A DNA stretch of 64,000 bases from Bacteroidaceae bacterium (lineage in GTDB: Bacteria; Bacteroidota; Bacteroidia; Bacteroidales; Bacteroidaceae), in the NCBI GenBank assembly GCA_017560125.1, contig JAFYOS010000025.1, positions 1 through 64,000 of the forward strand, written 5' to 3'. Each line of letters opens with the position of its first letter. Positions within the stretch are counted from its first letter, which is position 1. The notes below the pieces were generated by a model, which searched no databases, was not told where the DNA came from, and saw nothing but the letters and a program-made list of their open reading frames with translations. Shown in pieces: positions 35,999-46,908 of the stretch. Made by a program: the position numbers and the translations under genes.

Positions 35999-38900
35999 TT
36001 ATTCCTTGCTCCAATCGAGCTTAGACATACGTACGTAGCTTGCGTAACGCTTCTGAGCCATCTGCTGAGCAGCATCGAAGAGCTCCTGAGCCTCTGCAGG
36101 GAACATCTTAGCAAGTGATGCGTAACGAACCTCACCCTGCAAGAACTCCTGGAATTTATCCCACTGGGGCTCTTTGCTATCGAGTGTGAAGGGGTTCTTA
36201 CCCTCTTCCTCGAGAGCGGGGTTGTAACGCCACAAGTGCCAGTAACCGCACTCAACAGCAGCAGCCTGCTCGGCCTGTGCCTTACCCATACCCTTGCGGA
36301 TACCGTGGTTGATACAGGGAGCGTATGCGATAACGAGTGAAGGACCGGGATAAGCCTCAGCCTCGCGGATGGCCTTCAAGCACTGGTCGTAGCTTGCACC
36401 CATAGCAATCTGAGCAACATATACATAACCATATGTAGTTGCAATCATACCAAGGTCTTTCTTGCGGATACGTTTACCCGAAGCAGCGAACTTAGCGATA
36501 GCGCCGAGAGGAGTAGCCTTAGATGACTGACCACCGGTGTTAGAGTAAACCTCTGTATCGAGTACGAGGATGTTGATGTCCTCACCTGATGCAATTACGT
36601 GGTCGAGACCGCCGTAACCGATGTCGTATGAAGCACCGTCACCACCGATAATCCACTGTGAACGCTTAGCGATGAACTGCTTGATAGCAAGGATCTGTTT
36701 TGAGTATTCGCAACCTGTAGCCTCGCAAGCAGCGATAATCTTAGGCTCGAGCTCCTTAGTGATTGTAGCATCCTCCTTGTTCTCGATCCACTGACGGTAG
36801 AGAGCCTTTGTCTCGTCGCTGCACTTGTCGCAGTTCTGAGCCTCAGTCATGATGCGCTCAAGACGGTTGCGCATCTTGTTGTCAGCAAGCTTCATACCAA
36901 GACCGAACTCGCAGAAGTCCTCGAACAATGAGTTCGCCCATGCGGGACCCTCGCCCTTCTCGTTAGTTGTGTAGGGAGTAGAGGGAACAGAACCGGTGTA
37001 GATTGAAGAACAACCTGTTGCGTTAGCAACGAGCTGGTGGTCACCGAAGAGCTGTGTAACGAGCTTAACATAAGGTGTCTCACCGCAACCTGAACATGCT
37101 CCTGAGAACTCGAAGAGAGGAGTAGCAAACTGTGAGTTCTTGGGGTTAGATTTAACGTCAACGAGTGACTGCTTTGTCTTAACGTTCTTAACGCAGTAGT
37201 TCCAGTTGTCAGCCTCTGCTCTCTCCTGCTCGAGAGAAACCATTGTGAGTGCCGAGCCACCGAGCTTGGGATTACCGGGACATACGTCAACGCAGTTACC
37301 GCAACCAAGACAGTCGAGTACGCCAACCTGGATGCGGAAGTTCATACCCTTCATAGCTGCGGGAGCCTTCATCTCGATTGTCTCTGCTGCGAAGCCTGCC
37401 TTCTCGTTCTCGTCGAGTACGAAGGGACGGATACAGCCGTGAGGACAAACGTATGAACAACGGTTACACTGAATACACTTAGCAGCATCCCACTTGGGAA
37501 CGAATGCACTTACACCACGCTTCTCGTAAGCCGATGTACCCTGAGGCCATGTACCGTCAACAACCTGCAAGAATGCAGAAACGGGGAGCTGAGCACCCTT
37601 CTGTGCGTTGATGGGGCGTACAATCTCGTTGATGAATGCGGGATCATCGTTTGCGGGAGCAACGTCTGCGGGAAGTGAAGCCCAAGCGGGATCGATAGCG
37701 AGCTGCTTGTACTCACCACCACGGTCAACTGCCGCATTGTTCTTGTCAACGATGTCCTGACCCTTCTTGCCGTAAGACTTAACGATGAACTTCTTCATCT
37801 GCTCGATAGCGAGGTCAACGGGGATAACGCCTGTGATGCGGAAGAATGCGCTCTGAAGGATTGTGTTGGTACGGTTACCAAGACCAATCTCCTGAGCAAT
37901 CTTTGTTGCGTTGATATAGTAAACCTTGATGTCGTTCTTCGCGAAGTAGCTCTTAATGTCGTTGGGGAGGTTGTTGATGAGTTCCTCGCCGTCCCATACT
38001 GTATTAAGAAGGAATGTACCACCCTTCTGAAGACCACGGATTACATCGTACATACGCAAGTATGCCTGAACGTGGCAAGCTACGAAGTTGGGAGTGTTTA
38101 CAAGATATGTAGAACGGATGGGCTTGTCACCGAAACGGAGGTGTGAGCAAGTGAAACCACCAGACTTCTTAGAGTCGTAAGAGAAGTATGCCTGGCAGTG
38201 CTTGTCTGTGTTCTCACCGATGATCTTTACTGAGTTCTTGTTAGCACCTACTGTACCGTCAGCGCCGAGACCGTAGAACTTAGCCTCGAACATACCCTCA
38301 GAAACTGCAATCTCCTCTTTAGCGGGGAGTGAAGTGAAGGTAACATCGTCTACGATACCTACTGTGAAGTGGTTCTTGGGTGTAGGCAATGCGAGGTTCT
38401 CGTATACTGACATTACAACAGCGGGAGTAACGTCGTTTGAACCGATACCTGAGCGGCCGCCAACGATGATGGGGTTGATAGCCTTCAGCTCGGGGCAGTC
38501 GTTGAATGCCTCAACTACATCGAGGTAGAGGGGCTCACCGTTTGCGCCGGGCTCTTTTGTACGGTCGAGAACAGCTATGCGCTTAACGCTCTTAGGCATT
38601 ACAGCAGCAAGATACTTGAGTGAGAAGGGACGGTAGAGGTGTACGCTTACGAGACCTACCTTCTCGCCTTTCTGGCTGAGGTAGTCGATTGTCTCGCGAA
38701 CAGCCTCTGTAGTAGAACCCATTACAACAATCACGCGGTCTGCGTCCTCAGCACCGTAGTATGTGAAGGGAGCGTAGTTGCGGCCTGTGATTGCTGAAAT
38801 CTCCTTCATGTACTCAGCAACGATGTCGGGTACTGCATCGTAGTACTTGTTAACAACCTCCTTGTGAGTCATGAATGTCTCGGGGTTCTCGGCTGTACCA

Positions 38901-39553
38901 CGTGTAGAGGGTGCTGTGGGAGTAAGTGCGCGGTTGCGGAACTCCTGAACTGCATTCCAATCTACGAGGGGAGCGATATCCTCCTGCTCAATGAGCTCAA
39001 TCTTCTGGATTTCGTGTGATGTACGGAAGCCATCGAAGAAGTTAAGGAAGGGGATGCGGCTCTTCAATGTAGCGAGGTGTGCTACGGGAGCCAAGTCCAT
39101 AACCTCCTGAACAGAACCCTCGCAAAGCATTGCGAAACCTGTCTGGCGGCAAGCCATAACGTCCATGTGGTCACCGAATATACACAAAGAGCTACCTGCA
39201 AGGCTTCGTGCCGATACGTGGAATACCGAAGGAAGAAGCTCACCGGCAATCTTGTACATATTAGGAATCATCAGCAGAAGACCCTGCGATGCTGTGAATG
39301 TGTTAGTCAATGCACCTGCCTGCAATGAACCGTGTACTGCACCGGCAGCACCACCTTCAGACTGCATCTCCTGAACGGCTACTGTCTCGCCGAAGAGATT
39401 CTTACGTCCCTGAGCTGCCCACTCATCAACATACTCCGCCATTGTAGACGAAGGAGTGATAGGGTAGATAGCAGCTACCTCCGAAAACATATAAGCTACG
39501 TGTGCCGCAGCCTGGTTTCCGTCACAAGTGATAAATTTCTTAGTTTTAGTCAT
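35999..39553 (-). CDS. nifJ: Pyruvate:ferredoxin (flavodoxin) oxidoreductase
   Basis: An 1184-residue single-chain enzyme that oxidises pyruvate to acetyl-CoA and CO2 with ferredoxin as acceptor, central to anaerobic metabolism. It opens with 'DGNQAAAHVAYMFSEVAAIY' and 'ITPSSTMAEY'. Two 4Fe-4S motifs lie near residues 690-760: 'CIQCNRCSYVCPHGC' and 'CLGCGNCVDVCPGNP'. The thiamine diphosphate domain has 'GACSGCGETPYVKL' and 'GDGASYDIGYGGLDH' followed by 'YSNTGGQ'. The protein uses strongly biased codons, as expected for an abundant enzyme. Confidence 0.97.
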   Translation of the reverse strand: MTKTKKFITCDGNQAAAHVAYMFSEVAAIYPITPSSTMAEYVDEWAAQGRKNLFGETVAVQEMQSEGGAAGAVHGSLQAGALTNTFTASQGLLLMIPNMYKIAGELLPSVFHVSARSLAGSSLCIFGDHMDVMACRQTGFAMLCEGSVQEVMDLAPVAHLATLKSRIPFLNFFDGFRTSHEIQKIELIEQEDIAPLVDWNAVQEFRNRALTPTAPSTRGTAENPETFMTHKEVVNKYYDAVPDIVAEYMKEISAITGRNYAPFTYYGAEDADRVIVVMGSTTEAVRETIDYLSQKGEKVGLVSVHLYRPFSLKYLAAVMPKSVKRIAVLDRTKEPGANGEPLYLDVVEAFNDCPELKAINPIIVGGRSGIGSNDVTPAVVMSVYENLALPTPKNHFTVGIVDDVTFTSLPAKEEIAVSEGMFEAKFYGLGADGTVGANKNSVKIIGENTDKHCQAYFSYDSKKSGGFTCSHLRFGDKPIRSTYLVNTPNFVACHVQAYLRMYDVIRGLQKGGTFLLNTVWDGEELINNLPNDIKSYFAKNDIKVYYINATKIAQEIGLGNRTNTILQSAFFRITGVIPVDLAIEQMKKFIVKSYGKKGQDIVDKNNAAVDRGGEYKQLAIDPAWASLPADVAPANDDPAFINEIVRPINAQKGAQLPVSAFLQVVDGTWPQGTSAYEKRGVSAFVPKWDAAKCIQCNRCSYVCPHGCIRPFVLDENEKAGFAAETIEMKAPAAMKGMNFRIQVGVLDCLGCGNCVDVCPGNPKLGGSALTMVSLEQERAEADNWNYCVKNVKTKQSLVDVKSNPKNSQFATPLFEFSGACSGCGETPYVKLVTQLFGDHQLVANATGCSSIYTGSVPSTPYTTNEKGEGPAWANSLFEDFCEFGLGMKLADNKMRNRLERIMTEAQNCDKCSDETKALYRQWIENKEDATITKELEPKIIAACEATGCEYSKQILAIKQFIAKRSQWIIGGDGASYDIGYGGLDHVIASGEDINILVLDTEVYSNTGGQSSKATPLGAIAKFAASGKRIRKKDLGMIATTYGYVYVAQIAMGASYDQCLKAIREAEAYPGPSLVIAYAPCINHGIRKGMGKAQAEQAAAVECGYWHLWRYNPALEEEGKNPFTLDSKEPQWDKFQEFLQGEVRYASLAKMFPAEAQELFDAAQQMAQKRYASYVRMSKLDWSKE

Positions 39554-39605
39554 AATTTTTATTTAAAAATAAATAGTATATTTCTCATTATTTATTTAGA
39601 GTGTA

Positions 39606-39613
39606 CAAAATTA
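39606..39613 (-). promoter_or_regulatory. -7 box of the pyruvate oxidoreductase gene
   Basis: Minus strand TAATTTTG, an exact fit, about 53 bases before the start codon. Confidence 0.5.
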
Positions 39614-39656
39614 CAAAATAATTAGATACCATTACTACAAAATCGGCAAAAAAGAG

Positions 39657-39664
39657 TAATTTTG
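39657..39664 (+). promoter_or_regulatory. -7 box of the GHL10-like gene
   Basis: TAATTTTG, an exact fit, 15 bases before the ATG at 39680. The leader would be very short. Confidence 0.5.
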
Positions 39665-39679
39665 TGAAATAATTTAGCC

Positions 39680-41353
39680 ATGAAGAACTATATAACAACC
39701 ATAATATGCCTTTTATTGTTGTCACCGCTGAAAATAAGCGCACAATACTGGCAATCACCCAAGAGAGAATACCGCGCAGTGTGGGTTACAACCATCGAAA
39801 ACCTCGACTGGCCCAAGACAAAGATTAAAAGCCCCGCCGACATCGACAAGCAGAAAAACGAGCTCACCCAACTGCTCGATTCGCTTGCCCAATTCAATAT
39901 AAACACCATCCTGTTGCAGACACGCGTACGCGGCGACGTCATTTACCCATCCGACATCGAGCCCTTCTCGGCCGTACTCACCGGCAAGGCGGGCAAAAAC
40001 CCCGGATACGACCCGCTTGCATTCGCCATAGACGAGTGCCACAAACGTGGCATGCAGCTGCACGCATGGCTGGTAACCCTTCCCCTGGGCAAAGCCGCAC
40101 ATGTGAAATCGCATGGCCGCAACAGCCTAACCAACAAGCGCCCCGAGCTATGCAAGCTCTATCAGGGCAGCTGGTACATGGAACCCGGCGAGCCGCAAAC
40201 CGCCACCTATCTCACATCGCTCATTGCCGAAATAGTAACGAAGTACGACATCGACGGCATACACCTCGACTACATACGATACCCCGACAGGCCGCGCAAC
40301 TACAACGACCAAGCACTACACCGTCGCTACGGCAAGGGAATGAGCAACGCCGACTGGCGTCGCAAGAACATCACAACCATAGTAAAAGACATTTACAACA
40401 AAACAAAAAGCATCAAGCCATGGGTACGCGTAAGCTGTGCTCCACTTGGCAAACACGCCGACCTCTCACGCTACTCGTCAAAAGGGTGGAATGCACACAA
40501 CACCGTATATCAGGAGGCACAGGAATGGCTGCGCGAGGGTATCATGGATGCGCTCTTCCCCATGATGTATTTTTCGGAGAACAACTTCTACCCCTTCGTA
40601 CTTGATTGGCAAGAAAATAGCTTCGGCAGACACATAGCACCCGGATTGGGTGTATATAGGCTCATGAGCAGCGAGGGCGACTGGGATAGAGAGGAAATAA
40701 CAAGGCAGTTTTTCACATCGCGCCAAGCGGGTACAGCCGGTACAGCCATATTCCGCGCCGAGCACCTACTGAAGAACTACAAAGGGGTAGCCAATTTTTT
40801 GAAAATATTCAACAGCCGCCCCGCATTGGTTCCAGCAATGACATGGCAGGACGAAACGCCCGCAAGCCCACAAAACATCAGCGGCACACATAGCGAAAAA
40901 GGGCTCACACTCACATGGGAAAAGGTAGATAGCAAGAAGGGAATGCCGGCGACAAGATACAATATATATCGTTCGAAAACCGCGCCCGTGGACATCGAAA
41001 ACATAGACAATCTTGTTGCATCCAACATCAGGGAGAACACATTCGTATGGAACGACCTTCCCGAAGATTCGCACTGGGCCGTCACAGCCGTAAATGCATA
41101 CGAAATAGAGAGCGAACCCGCAACGTGGCACGAAAAAATACCGCGCTCAAAAATGTACCGCGACAGATTCATTCTGCCCGACGCACAAACGTGGGGCATG
41201 CGCGTGCTGATAAAGGATTTCACCGGGAAAATGATACACTCATCGCCATACAACGAAAGCGTAAATGTAGAGGGACTGGCGCCCGGTTGCTATCGTCTTG
41301 AGGTGATGTCGCGAAAAGGCGAAACCCTTGAGCGCCACACATTCGTGCGATGA
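39680..41353 (+). CDS. Exported glycoside-hydrolase-like protein (GHL10/UPF0748 family)
   Basis: A 557-residue protein with a signal peptide ending near 'LKISAQ' (residue 21). The GHL10-type barrel runs from 'EYRAVWVTTIENLDWP' to about residue 370. 'LLQTRVRGDVIYPS', 'CHKRGMQLHAWL', 'IDGIHLDYIRYPD' and 'MDALFPMMYF' are typical, with the aspartates of 'HLDYIRYPD' in the likely active site. A fibronectin type III-like domain follows (about 390-475), then a beta domain whose end, 'LERHTFVR', recalls a type IX sorting tail. Related proteins act on peptidoglycan or glycan chains, but the activity is unproven here. Confidence 0.85.
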   Translation: MKNYITTIICLLLLSPLKISAQYWQSPKREYRAVWVTTIENLDWPKTKIKSPADIDKQKNELTQLLDSLAQFNINTILLQTRVRGDVIYPSDIEPFSAVLTGKAGKNPGYDPLAFAIDECHKRGMQLHAWLVTLPLGKAAHVKSHGRNSLTNKRPELCKLYQGSWYMEPGEPQTATYLTSLIAEIVTKYDIDGIHLDYIRYPDRPRNYNDQALHRRYGKGMSNADWRRKNITTIVKDIYNKTKSIKPWVRVSCAPLGKHADLSRYSSKGWNAHNTVYQEAQEWLREGIMDALFPMMYFSENNFYPFVLDWQENSFGRHIAPGLGVYRLMSSEGDWDREEITRQFFTSRQAGTAGTAIFRAEHLLKNYKGVANFLKIFNSRPALVPAMTWQDETPASPQNISGTHSEKGLTLTWEKVDSKKGMPATRYNIYRSKTAPVDIENIDNLVASNIRENTFVWNDLPEDSHWAVTAVNAYEIESEPATWHEKIPRSKMYRDRFILPDAQTWGMRVLIKDFTGKMIHSSPYNESVNVEGLAPGCYRLEVMSRKGETLERHTFVR

Positions 41354-41375
41354 CACACCACAAGCGCCGGCAACA

Positions 41376-43856
41376 TCAGTCGCAATAGTATAGTCGCTTT
41401 ATTCGGGCCGACACCGAGGTCAGTATCTCGTACGGGATGGTTTCCAGCCATTCGGCCAAGCGATAAACAGGAAGATTTTCGCCGAAAATTTCAACCACAT
41501 CACCCTCTTTGCAATCGATGTCGGTAACATCGACCATACACACATCCATGCAGATATTACCCACATAGCGGGCCGGCTTGCCATTCACTAGGCAATAGCC
41601 GCGACCATTGCCCAGCTTTCTGTTCAAGCCATCGGCATATCCTATAGGCAACGCCGCTATTCTCGACGGGCGCTCCAACCTGCCGCGACGGCTGTAACCA
41701 ACCGTTTCGTCGGCCGGCACATCGCGCAAATGCAATATGATGGTCTTGAGCGTTGCCACCGTCTTCAGATTTACATCCTCACAGATAGGCGACACACCAT
41801 AGAGCCCGATGCCAAGGCGCACCATATCGAACTGCTTATCCGAGAAACGTTCTATGCCGGCGCTATTGCATATGTGGCGCAAGATGCGATGAGGAAAAGC
41901 CGCCTGCAACGTATCGGCCGCTACACAGAAGCGCTCGACCTGCTCGGCAGTGAAGGCATCGAAATCCGACGAGTCGCTTCCCACGAAATGCGAGAAAACA
42001 GAACGGGGCGTAAGCGCCGTTTGTCGCTTGAGCTCCTCGACAAGCTCCGGCACCTCCTGGGGCAAGAAGCCCAATCGATGCATACCCGTATCAATCTTTA
42101 TATGAACAGGATAATCGGTGATACCCTCGCGTGTGGCCGCCTGCACCAATGCACGCAGCATAGAGAAGCTATAAACCTCGGGCTCGAGCTTATTGGCAAA
42201 CAGCGAACGGAACGAGCAGGGCTCGGGGTTCATTATAATAATGCCGGTTGCAAGCCCCGCCTTGCGCAGCTCTACACCCTCATCGACCACAGCCACCGCA
42301 AGATAGTTCACATTGCTATCCTGAAGGGTGCGGGCAACCTCCATGGCACCAACGCCATAGGCCGACGCCTTAACCATACATATAACCTTCGTTTCGGGCG
42401 CAAGGTAGTTGCGATAGTGGTTAAGGTTTTCACGCAGAGCGCTCATATTCACCTCGAGAATGGTCTGATGAACCTTCTTCTCGAGCGCCTCGGACAACGT
42501 TTCGAAAGAGTAGGCGTGAGTACCCTTCACCAAAATAACCTCGTCGTGGAGCGCGGCAAAAACCTCCGACGCCAACAACTCGTCCACAGTAGCAAAAAAG
42601 TACGATTTCAACGGCATTTTTTCGAAACGCGCAGCCTCGGAAGCAATATCCTTACCCACCCCAATAAATTTATCTATTCCGCGCTTTTCTATGTAACGGG
42701 CAACCGTACGATAGAGCGAACGCGCCGTCTGCCCTGTCTCCTTCAGGTCGGAGAGAATGAGCGTATGCGTGAGGTCACCCATGGAGCTGCAGCGACGCTG
42801 CATGAAATCGAGCGCAATATCGAGCGAAGCCGTATCGGAATTGGAATTGTCGTTTATTATCACACAATTGTTTATACCCTCTTTCACCTCGAGGCGCATA
42901 GCCACAGGCTCCAGATGAGCCATTCGCTCGGCTATCTCCTCGGCCGACACCATCAGGTACAGCGCCACCGCAAGGCAGTTTATGGAATCCTCGATGGAGG
43001 CGTCATCCACAAAAGGGATTGTATATTGGTTTTCAAATGCTAGATAGCGATAGCGTATGGTGGCGTGTGTCGCCGTCTTCTCGATGGAGCTTATATAGAG
43101 CGGGCGCTCCGAATCGGTACGCGACCAAGCGATTTCGCGCGACGACAGCAGCGAACGGCTCACGGAATTGGCCAGCATCGCATCGTCGCCATTGTATATT
43201 ATCACATCGCACTCCTTGAAGAGCGACAGCTTCTCGGCACACTTCTGCTGCATGCTGCTGAAATTTTCCTGATGGGCCTCGCTTAGGTTGGTGATGACAC
43301 CTATGGTGGGACGGATAATCCTCTGCAAGCGATCCATTTCGTCCTGTCGCGAGATACCCGCCTCGAACACACCAAGCGTGGTTTCGTCGTTCAGCATCCA
43401 CACCGAAAGAGGCACACCTATCTGCGAATTGTAGCTGCGCGGTGAACGTGTCACCACATAATCGCCACAGGTAATCTGATAGAGCCACTCCTTTACAATG
43501 GTCTTGCCATCGCTGCCGGTGATGCCCACAACCGGAATATCGAAACGGCTTCGATGATAGGCAGCCAATGCCTGCAACGACGACAGTGTATCGTCCACGA
43601 CAAGGAAATTCGCATCGGCGTAACAAGCGCAATCAAACGATTGATTGACAACAAAATTACGCACACCGCGTCTATACAAATCATCGACATAGTCGTGACC
43701 ATCGCCATGGCGTGTGACTATGGCAAAAAACAGGGTTTCCTCGGGGAAGCTCAGCGAACGGCTGTCCGTGAGCAGACGAAGTATCTTGCCACCGGGCGAA
43801 ACACCTACGTATCGGGCCTTTATTATCCTGCCCAGTTCCTCTATCGTGTACGACAT
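41376..43856 (-). CDS. murF-alr: Fused UDP-MurNAc-tripeptide D-Ala-D-Ala ligase / alanine racemase
   Basis: An 826-residue fusion for peptidoglycan synthesis. The MurF half (about 1-455) has the ATP loop 'VVGITGSDGKTIVKEW' (109-124), 'FEAGISRQDEMDRL' and 'NDNSNSD'. The alanine racemase half (about 460-826) has the PLP lysine in 'ICMVKASAYGVGAMEVA' and 'HIKIDTGMHRLGF', and the C-terminal 'NICMDVCMVDVTDI'. One chain thus makes D-alanine and adds the D-Ala-D-Ala dipeptide, while the ligase Ddl lies elsewhere. The fusion is known in Bacteroidetes. The start overlaps the GSCFA gene by 16 bases. Confidence 0.94.
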   Translation of the reverse strand: MSYTIEELGRIIKARYVGVSPGGKILRLLTDSRSLSFPEETLFFAIVTRHGDGHDYVDDLYRRGVRNFVVNQSFDCACYADANFLVVDDTLSSLQALAAYHRSRFDIPVVGITGSDGKTIVKEWLYQITCGDYVVTRSPRSYNSQIGVPLSVWMLNDETTLGVFEAGISRQDEMDRLQRIIRPTIGVITNLSEAHQENFSSMQQKCAEKLSLFKECDVIIYNGDDAMLANSVSRSLLSSREIAWSRTDSERPLYISSIEKTATHATIRYRYLAFENQYTIPFVDDASIEDSINCLAVALYLMVSAEEIAERMAHLEPVAMRLEVKEGINNCVIINDNSNSDTASLDIALDFMQRRCSSMGDLTHTLILSDLKETGQTARSLYRTVARYIEKRGIDKFIGVGKDIASEAARFEKMPLKSYFFATVDELLASEVFAALHDEVILVKGTHAYSFETLSEALEKKVHQTILEVNMSALRENLNHYRNYLAPETKVICMVKASAYGVGAMEVARTLQDSNVNYLAVAVVDEGVELRKAGLATGIIIMNPEPCSFRSLFANKLEPEVYSFSMLRALVQAATREGITDYPVHIKIDTGMHRLGFLPQEVPELVEELKRQTALTPRSVFSHFVGSDSSDFDAFTAEQVERFCVAADTLQAAFPHRILRHICNSAGIERFSDKQFDMVRLGIGLYGVSPICEDVNLKTVATLKTIILHLRDVPADETVGYSRRGRLERPSRIAALPIGYADGLNRKLGNGRGYCLVNGKPARYVGNICMDVCMVDVTDIDCKEGDVVEIFGENLPVYRLAEWLETIPYEILTSVSARIKRLYYCD

Positions 43857-44827
43857 TGTTCTATCTCTTTTGAAAAATCAAAGAAAGGATATTTTTCCTT
43901 AATACCCTCTATTTTTAATAATAATTTGCTTTTGAAATCGCGATGCGCCTGCGACTCCGCATCGAAGGGGCGATGCGCCACACCACGCGCTATCTCCTCG
44001 ACCATGGCGAGCAGTTTTTCCGTTTCGCTGTCGAAATAGCACTCCTTGAAACACTCCCACACATAGCCCACCGCCTGTTGCGAGGGGTGAATCATATCCT
44101 CGGCATAGAAACGGTAGTCGCGCAGTTCGTCGAGCACAATTTCGTAGGCCGGGAAATAGAACACCCTGCCCGGAAACAATCGCCTAAGTTCCTCGACCAC
44201 AAGCAGAAGCACCGCTTTGCTCACCTGATTGCCATGCAGTCCATCCTTCACGTGGCGTATAGGGCTCACGGTGAGCAAAATCTTCAGAGCATCGTTCCGC
44301 CGGAAAAGCTTTTCGAAAATAGCCTTCATGGCTGCTACCGCCTCGTCAACAGCAAGCAGCGAGCGAGTGAAGCACGACGATGGCAGCTTGTGACAATTGC
44401 CCACAACCATATCGTCGCCGGCACGCCTGTAAACGTAGGCCGTACCGAATGTCAGCGTCAGCAGGTCGAGCCCATCGAGCGCATCGGCCGCGTTTTCTAT
44501 CGATTGGTTCACAGCAGCGACAAGCTCATTCTTGCTGCGACGCGAAAAATCGCCATGATGCAGCATGCTGTGCCACAGCTCGTTATGAAAGACCAGCTCG
44601 GGAGAATCATCGGAGAAACAATCCCTGTCGGCTATGCGGTTGAGAGCCGCAGCAATGGAGAGCGGATTATACAAAATGCCGAATGGATTGAGCTCCACCG
44701 GAAATTTGGATGCAAGCAGCCGCTTGCCGATATTCTCGGCAAAGCATGAGCCCAAAATCATCTGTCGCGTGGCGTATGATATTTCAAGCTCTCTCTTCGG
44801 TAGTTCTACAGGTATGGTCAGTCGCAT
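43841..44827 (-). CDS. GSCFA-family protein
   Basis: A 328-residue cytoplasmic protein named for its motif 'GSCFAENIG' (residues 26-34), a GDSL-like serine hydrolase block in which Ser27 is the likely nucleophile. 'LTVSPIRHVKDG' in the middle and 'YRFYAEDMIHPSQQA' near residue 235 hold the conserved aspartate and histidine. The biochemical role is unknown; the coupling to murF-alr suggests a cell-envelope function. It overlaps murF-alr by 16 bases. Confidence 0.88.
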   Translation of the reverse strand: MRLTIPVELPKRELEISYATRQMILGSCFAENIGKRLLASKFPVELNPFGILYNPLSIAAALNRIADRDCFSDDSPELVFHNELWHSMLHHGDFSRRSKNELVAAVNQSIENAADALDGLDLLTLTFGTAYVYRRAGDDMVVGNCHKLPSSCFTRSLLAVDEAVAAMKAIFEKLFRRNDALKILLTVSPIRHVKDGLHGNQVSKAVLLLVVEELRRLFPGRVFYFPAYEIVLDELRDYRFYAEDMIHPSQQAVGYVWECFKECYFDSETEKLLAMVEEIARGVAHRPFDAESQAHRDFKSKLLLKIEGIKEKYPFFDFSKEIEQCRTR

Positions 44828-44968
44828 GATTTTGCAAAATTAAAAAGCTCTTTCGATTTTTGAAACTGTTTTCGGCTTATTTATCTGTTCTTGTACAATA
44901 TTCTGTATTTATTGGCAGGGGAAAAGAAAATATCATGTTCAAAATTGTATTATTTGCTACTATTTGGT

Positions 44969-44976
44969 TATTTTTG
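44969..44976 (+). promoter_or_regulatory. -7 box of dxs
   Basis: TATTTTTG, fitting TAnnTTTG, 30 bases before the ATG at 45007. It lies after the upstream in-frame ATGs at 44860 and 44935, so those are not used. Confidence 0.5.
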
Positions 44977-45006
44977 CATTATTATTTTAGGAAAATTGGG
45001 CTTACT

Positions 45007-46902
45007 ATGACCAAAAACGAGAAATTTCCATTACTAAGCAATATAGACACCCCCGCTGATTTAAGAAGGTTGTCCGAGAAGCAACTGCCGCAAGTATGCG
45101 ACGAGCTGCGCGACTTCATCATAGAGTCGCTTTCGAACAATCCGGGACACTTCGCATCGAGCCTTGGAACAGTAGAACTCACCGTGGCTCTGCACTATGT
45201 GATGTCAACCCCCAACGACAAAATCGTATGGGACGTGGGCCATCAGGCCTATGGTCACAAGATACTTACCGGCCGTCGCGACCGCTTCGATACCAACAGA
45301 AAATTCAAGGGATTGAAGCCGTTCCCCGCACCCGAAGAGAGCGAATATGACGCTTTCATCGGCGGCCATGCATCGAACTCGATTTCGGCCGCATTGGGCC
45401 TTGCTGTCGCAGCCAAGATGAACGGCCGCGAGCAGGAGCGCACCATCGCCGTAATTGGCGACGGTTCTATGAGTGGCGGATTGGCATACGAGGGACTAAA
45501 CAACGCATCGTCGAGCGACAACGACCTGCTCATCATATTGAACGACAACAACATGTCTATCGACAAGAGCGTGGGCGGAATGAGCCAGTTGCTCATCTCC
45601 ATGCACTCGTCGCGCCTGTACAACAAGATAAGGCACAGAGCAGCACGCTTCTTCACAAAGATAGGACTGCTGAACAAGACACGTGCGGCAAGCCTCACCC
45701 GCTTCAACAACGGATTGAAGGCGATGCTCTACCAGCAGCGCAACATTTTCGAAGGAATGTCGGTAAGATATTTCGGCCCCATCGACGGCCACGACGTAAT
45801 AGAACTGGTGCGCACGCTGAACATCATCAAGGACATGAAAGGCCCCAAGCTGCTGCACATACACACCGTAAAAGGCAAGGGTTACAAGCCCGCCGAGGAG
45901 GATGCGACATCGTGGCACCAGCCGGGAATATTCGATATAGAGACAGGCGAAAGAATAGTTTCGGAGAGCGGCATTCCCCGTTTCCAGGATGTATTCGGAG
46001 AAACGCTCGTGGAGCTTGCCAAGGCCAACCCCGCAGTGGTAGGCGTCACACCCGCCATGCCCACCGGCTGTTCAATGAACCTGTTGATGAACGAAATGCC
46101 CGAAAGATTTTTCGACGTGGGCATCGCCGAAGGACACGCGGTAACATTCGCAGCTGGCCTTGGAAAAGGCGGCGCAATGCCCTTCTGCAACATCTATTCA
46201 TCGTTCATGCAACGTGGATACGACAACCTCATTCACGACGCCGCACTGCAACGCGTCAACATGGTGCTTTGCCTCGATCGAGCAGGTATCGTGGGCGAGG
46301 ACGGCCCCACACACCACGGCGCCTTCGACCTTGCATTCCTGCGCCCCATACCCGACATCACCATATCGTCGCCCTACGACGAGTGCGAGCTCAGAAGGCT
46401 CATGTACACTGCACAGCAGCCCGCCATGGGAACATTTGTCATCAGATATCCCCGCGGACGAGGCATGCTCACCGACTGGAAATGCCCATTGGAAAGCATC
46501 CCCGTAGGCAAGGGACGTTGCATAAAAGAGGGTAACGACATTGCACTGCTCACCCTGGGCCCCATAGGCAAGAGCGTTGCCGGCGTTGTAAACGACGCCG
46601 AGCGCGAGGGCATAAGCGTAGCACACTACGACATGCGCTTCCTGAAGCCCATCGACAAGGAGCTGTTGCACGAAGTAGGCAAGAAATTCAAGTATGTGAT
46701 AACCCTCGAAGACGGTGTCATTGCCGGCGGATTGGGTACAGCCGTCACCGAATTTATGGCCGAGAACGGTTACACACCCACCATAAAGACCATGGGTATC
46801 CCCGACACATTTGTAGAGCACGGTTCGGCAGAGGAACTGTACAAATTGTGCAAAATGGACAAGGAGGCCGTACTCAAAGCCGTGCTTAACATCAAGAAAT
46901 AA
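45007..46902 (+). CDS. dxs: 1-deoxy-D-xylulose-5-phosphate synthase
   Basis: A 631-residue thiamine diphosphate enzyme, first step of the MEP isoprenoid pathway. '[20 protein letters not shown]' and '[18 protein letters not shown]' bind substrate and thiamine diphosphate, '[19 protein letters not shown]' opens the second domain with the conserved glutamate, and '[14 protein letters not shown]' lies near the end. The start at 45007 gives the usual N-terminus; 49 residues from the longer frame look like non-coding A+T-rich sequence. trkA follows at 6 bases. Confidence 0.95.
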   Translation: MTKNEKFPLLSNIDTPADLRRLSEKQLPQVCDELRDFIIESLSNNPGHFASSLGTVELTVALHYVMSTPNDKIVWDVGHQAYGHKILTGRRDRFDTNRKFKGLKPFPAPEESEYDAFIGGHASNSISAALGLAVAAKMNGREQERTIAVIGDGSMSGGLAYEGLNNASSSDNDLLIILNDNNMSIDKSVGGMSQLLISMHSSRLYNKIRHRAARFFTKIGLLNKTRAASLTRFNNGLKAMLYQQRNIFEGMSVRYFGPIDGHDVIELVRTLNIIKDMKGPKLLHIHTVKGKGYKPAEEDATSWHQPGIFDIETGERIVSESGIPRFQDVFGETLVELAKANPAVVGVTPAMPTGCSMNLLMNEMPERFFDVGIAEGHAVTFAAGLGKGGAMPFCNIYSSFMQRGYDNLIHDAALQRVNMVLCLDRAGIVGEDGPTHHGAFDLAFLRPIPDITISSPYDECELRRLMYTAQQPAMGTFVIRYPRGRGMLTDWKCPLESIPVGKGRCIKEGNDIALLTLGPIGKSVAGVVNDAEREGISVAHYDMRFLKPIDKELLHEVGKKFKYVITLEDGVIAGGLGTAVTEFMAENGYTPTIKTMGIPDTFVEHGSAEELYKLCKMDKEAVLKAVLNIKK

Positions 46903-46908
46903 GAAACC

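Noticed and set aside
44860-45006. 49-residue N-terminal extension of Dxs
   Set aside because: It precedes the promoter box at 44969-44976 and does not resemble Dxs proteins, which begin close to the ATG at 45007.
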